A stretch of DNA of 64,000 nt from Ypsolopha sequella (Eukaryota; Arthropoda; Insecta; Lepidoptera; Ypsolophidae): positions 3,100,001-3,164,000 of the forward strand of contig OW203983.1 of assembly GCA_934047225.1 (NCBI GenBank). The letters run 5' to 3'. Position 1 is the stretch's first letter; each line of letters opens with the position of its first letter. Both the position numbers and the translations under genes were made by a program. This document shows positions 36,901-42,900 of this stretch, piece by piece. A model generated the notes under the pieces. It did not search any database, was not told the DNA's origin, and worked only from the letters and a program-made list of their open reading frames with translations.

Positions 36901-39900
36901 CCTCTATCTTTTAGTGGTCAGCCAGCGGTGTTTCGATGGGCTGTTACAAGCGTTAGTGTAATGTGTGTGTGTGTTGTACGCAGGACGACACGATGGCGCT
37001 GAAGGACTTCCTGGAGGAGGCGGGCATCATGAAGGAGATGCGTCACCCGAACCTGGTGCAGCTGCTGGGAGTGTGCACACGAGAGCCGCCATTCTACATC
37101 ATCACAGAGTTCATGTCGCGTGGGAACCTGCTCGAGTACTTGCGAGGTGATCTCTCCCAACTAGCAAAACAATCTCAGAATGAGCACTTTATAAGAATGG
37201 TAGGCTAATAGCGCTCTTATAATTGTTTTGAAACATGCCGTCGCTCTTGGCTGGGTGTGAGGGTGTGTGTGTGTGGGTTGTAGCGAGGAAGTAATATGAA
37301 GAGATCATTATGAAGTCAGTATTTGGCCTAGCGGCGGTAGCTCAGGCGGTAAAACGCTGGTCTCTCACGCCCAGGTTCAATTCCCGGTCAGGCATGCACC
37401 AATAAGTTTTTCGGAATTTATGTGCACAATATTTGTTTTACCTAATATTTACTACTTTCTGAACGGTGATGGTAAACATCGTGAGGAAACCTACAAACCT
37501 ACTTAGATGGAAATTAGATAAATTCTCTTCATTATAGATTTGTATGATTGTATACCTTTAAGTAGTAGTATTTTATCACTTTATGTAGGTATCTATTATT
37601 AATTTATAAGTATATGTTTATTATATAGCATGTAGTAATTATAGTTTACTGAGCATTTATGTAATATATCTAATAAAAATACTCAAATATCAATTACTAT
37701 CTTGACAACATAGCACTACCCTCTACGATTGCCCATAACCAAAGGTTAACTGGTAGAAAATACTAAATAGTATTAAGCTCGCCTTTGTGCAGAAATTTTA
37801 TTTTGTGCAATGAAGAATCTTATTATTATTATCATTACATGCCCTAAAAAGTGTGCCCAAAGAACGGCGATAGGGCTTATAATTATAACCTATTGCAACG
37901 TAATAATCGTCGGTGAAACGCGGGTGTACCCATAGTATGTTGGGTACATAGCTAGATAGAAATAAAAACTTCACTGTTTGATTGGAACATGCCATTTTCT
38001 GTGGTAAGTGGCGTGCATAGAATTTTTAAGTTGGTTAGTCACAGTACTGTAAATGTGGAATGAAAACAGACTTAATGACGCGACCAACTCAGCTGTGGGC
38101 GTGGCCGAATGTCCTACGCTATAAGGTGCACGTGTTAAATTACGCTAATGATTGTCTGTTATATATTTCTTATTTTAGATAGTATTTTTTATTTGGTATT
38201 ATGTCAGGAGTCGAACCTTCCATATAGAATCTGTGTTTACTACTCTTTTTCCACTTTTGTGAGTAATCCAGGTTTAAGAATAAATGTATGAAGCAAGAAC
38301 ATTAATCATTATGTGGGATGTTTATTTTGTCAGCTATGCCACACAATAAAATAGGAATCGAACCTATATTCAGTTATTTGTATTTACTTCTACTTAAAAT
38401 AAAGAATAAACCGATTATTAAATCAGTGGAATGTGAAAGGCACAATAAAACAAGTAAATTATCCAAAAGTATACTCATCTTTTATTATTCCGGCAGTTTT
38501 TCTCTTTATACCGCACTATGACTTTTTTGCAGGTTAAAACGACCATGAAACATCGTAGATATCTAAACCATTCTATAATTATCTCAAAAGCAAGTGTGTA
38601 TCATTTTGAACACTGAATTATATTTTAATCACCAGTAATATTATGTTACTCTTTGATCACTCCAGCCGTCTGTTTACCCGCCATTAAAGAAGTGGCAGTC
38701 ATTTTCAGACCAATTCTGTTTTTATAAGATGTCTTGGCACGGTACGCCCACTCGGCTGCCGCGCCGCGCCGCCGGAACTAGGCTAATTTGTGAAGCATCT
38801 TGTCGTTACTTTTTTATCCATAATTATAACAATTTTATCTAAATATCATATATAAATCATGTAAGATTATTTCAATCATGATCTACGTAAAATAATAATT
38901 TTAACATTGATCCCAATAAAATAAACAATAATAAATAGTACTTATGTCATGATTCATGATACAAATTCTTTAGCCCCTAAAACCACGTCACCTCGTGGAA
39001 AATGTCGTGCCACGACTGCCGCCGGAAACACGCTAGCTCTCGGTGCATCGTGACGCTAATTTATTTTATTAAATCATGAAAGTAAATCATTCTAAATATT
39101 TATACATAACAAATCATATCATAATTTATCGTGTAAGACCAGCAATGGTTAGATAACTATAGCCAATTCACATAATTAAATATGGATATTCTGACACACG
39201 CTTCATGAAACTTGCGAGGACAATACAATCGTGCCGATTTCGCCGCGGTCGACAATTGAAAACTTGTTTCAGGAGAAACGTGATTTTGGCAAGACTAGAC
39301 GTTTTCAATTATTAATCTAGATAACATTGTCGATGTTTGTTCTTTTTATGTTATCCAAAACAATAAAAGCACATACGGCTACACATTTAGTAGAAAACCG
39401 TTAAATTTACGTGTTTTAGGGGTTAACATATTAAATTTACATGGTTAAGATATTACTCAAATTTCACGACTTAATCATGAATCTAGATAATGTTAATGAG
39501 TCCATTAATATTCTAATAATATTCCATAGACACTCCACAATTTTGTGACAGCGTTTGTATGGAGGTTTTGCGCGTGGTGGCCCCTCTTAATTGATTGTCT
39601 CGATGTAAAGCGCGCACTGCCGTATAGGGGGCGCCGTGCACGTATATGTCATAATATTGTTTTGTTTGAGTCAATGCCTTGACTTAATAATTATAATCAA
39701 TACATATAATAAAACAGTAGAACCCGGTGTGTCTGTACATTGAAGAAAAGTAATAAAAATAGAAAGGGGGTGACTAAAAGAGAGTAATAGAACACAAATC
39801 AGCGAAATTTATAGAATTCTTTTTTGTCTATCTGTCTGTTTGTTCTCACATCTCCGAAACTACTAAACGGATTTTTATATAGTTTTCACATAAGGACAGA

Positions 39901-42900
39901 GCTTAATTGGATTAGAATATAGGCTTTGTGTATTTAAAATCGCGTGTCGGAAAAAAGTCATCGTCATTTAAAGATCCTGCACGGATTTTCGAGCCTCCCG
40001 ATCTGAAAAGTTGCCTTTTGGTATAAACTCCTACCGGAGAAAGTTGCATATTCCATCTTGAATTAAAAACACTTGTACTTATAGTTTCACTTTATTTATG
40101 TTAACTCCCAACCGGTTTCGGATTCTACTCCATTTTCAAGGGAAGATGTTAATTAAAATATTTCACTGACTCCAGGCACTAGCTCTGAGCAACTTTAACA
40201 ATGATTATCATGATTATCATTGTTAACGTTGCTCAGAGCTAGTGTAAGTACAAGTGTTTTTAATTCAAGATGTGTTTCAAGTTTCACCAAGTGCCGACAA
40301 TCGCAAGTATAAATTTTGCATATTCCAATCAAAAAATGCAGTTTTATTAGCTGTACAAAACGTACTACAAATGTAGAATGTGACTTGCATTTCACAGTTT
40401 ACATTGGGGAACACCTCTGACACACCCTTGGGGATTTATGTCGTAACATATACATATGTATGTATATTTTTGATCTAACTTTATCTATATAAATCTCTTA
40501 CATAAGGCGACTTTTGTTTATACAGCCAAATTCATACTGTAGACTTGGTAAGGACCATGGTTGAATGACCTTCTATGCAGAATACGATAATTTTTTTTGC
40601 CCCTAGGCAAATTTACACCGTTACGAGTTAATTAGTACAGGAAGCATATTTTGCATATTTCACAAGGGTCCTTCAACTTTTGTCCCAACCATTTACCGCG
40701 TCTCCAATTATTATAACCGTTATCATAAACTATAGAAAGAAAGAAAGAAAAGAAAGGAAGAAAATGAAATTTATTCGTCACAAATAAAATACGGAAATAC
40801 ATAAAAATAACATAAAAAACTAAACTTACTAGAAAACAATAGTATATAATATACTACAAAATGTGACGAAAAGGGGCAGACTCAGCATCTGCTGTGAGCT
40901 ATCGAGCAGCAACACAGCGCTGGTTTTCGGCGTGTCCCTGTACATGTACACGCACTAAACATAAACATAAAACTTTTTTTTTTTTGCATCCGGCTTGTGC
41001 ATCACCATTAACAAATAAATATAAACCTAAAAATACAATTGAAAATTAATTAACGAATTGTAACGATACTGAAAGTATTTTATTAAGCGGCTACTATACT
41101 AAATGAGATTTTGTAAATCAAAGTAAATTTTCTTTACGTGTATTTTAAAGTTCTTAGTTTTCATCTCCTCATGCAATGGTGGAGGTAGATCGTTCCAGAT
41201 CTTGGACGCCGCATATTTAAAACAAACTTTATAAAAACTTTAAACGTATCCAAACAAAGGGGCTCGCTGAAAATCAGCGCTGTAGGAACTCTCGACAAGT
41301 TTCCGACAGCAAATGCTGAGCGGGCCACCTTTTGCCAAACAAAAGCTGTACAATGTATGCTAGCTTAAGGATGTATGGTTAACCATATAACACTTTATTT
41401 AGAAGTTATTTTGTAAGTTACTTGCCTTCTTGGTTAATTTGTTAGAATTTAAGTTAGTATATAATATCTTGTTTTATTTTTTATTCTTTACTGTATTTTT
41501 TCGGCAATAAATTCCGTTCCGTTCTTTCTTTCTTTCTTTCTTTATAGCCCTTGGTATAGGAAGTGTATGTGCGGCATTGCTACAATGAGAGACGTTTCTA
41601 TACAGGTTGCAGCCGCGAGCGCGTCGACGCTGTGGTACTAATGTACATGGCGACACAGATCGCGAGCGGCATGTCGTACCTGGAGTCGCGCAGCTTCATC
41701 CACCGTGACCTCGCCGCTCGGAACTGCCTCGTCGGAGAGAACCACCTGGTGAAGGTGGCCGACTTCGGGCTCGCGCGGCTGATGCGCGACGACACGTACA
41801 CGGCACACGCCGGCGCTAAGTTCCCCATTAAGTGGACCGCGCCCGAGGGGCTCGCGTACAATACGTTCTCCACCAAGGTACATGCCTCGCGAACATATTT
41901 TATTAGTTTATGCTACGAGGGCGCAAACGAATAAATTACGAGGACGATTTAAAACACGAGTGTAGCGAGTGTTTTAAACGTAACCGAGTAATTTATTGCT
42001 CTTACGCCCGTGTATCATACTACGTTTTTCAATGCATAGTGTGAGGAAATGAAACAAATATAATCTTGTGAACCTTAAATTATGTTGGCTCAAAAGAACT
42101 GTATCCAGAGCCGTTAAACAGTGGAAAAAAAAAGTATGACATTTATGGTACACAGGAAAGGCTGCAGGGTAGCCAAACATTGTAAATAAATTTAAAAAAT
42201 AATAATAATAAAGCCCTAGGGCAAAATAATCGACTTTCTGTTCGGTTTTGATGCAAAAAAAGTGGGCCTTTACGAGCACATGCATTGAAAAATATATTAT
42301 ATACATAGCTACTTTTATAGCATATATGTGTAATGAAGTGTGGATAAAAGAGCGGTCTATAAATAAATAAACACACCATTATGGACAAAGTAGTACAATG
42401 TTCTTAAACGTAAAGTTGTATGGCACTGTTAAAAAGGTCGGTGACTTAGCATATGTTCCTATACCAAAGGCATTAGGAACGCTGTTATTCTGCCACCACA
42501 ATTAAAAGAAAAAAAACATGTCTAGTGTGAGTCAGAGATTTTTCGGTCCACTAGATTTAGAGATAAGGGACATACATTTTTATTGTGGTTTTTCGAGGAT
42601 TTCTTGAAATAGATGCAAGTAAATTGCCAAGCTATATATTTTTACAATCAGCTCTTTAATACCCATTTTGATGCTCATATTGTAATTTTATAAAATGATT
42701 TTTTTTTAATTTCTGAGTTTTGTTAATTTTTTTAAATCGTTATAGTTTTCCTGTAATTGGCCAGCTATGACCTATGATTGTTTTTTTTTTTCATGTTTTC
42801 GGTCCACCATTTTTGAAGATAATACATTTTTGTGGTTTTTAAAGATTTCTCAGTGCCAGTAAATATAAATAAGGTAAATATTTCGTAATTGTAGGATTAA

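Noticed and set aside
37325..37400. Possible tRNA gene
   Set aside because: A- and B-box words are present, but no good acceptor stem or anticodon arm was found and the sequence continues into a SINE body.
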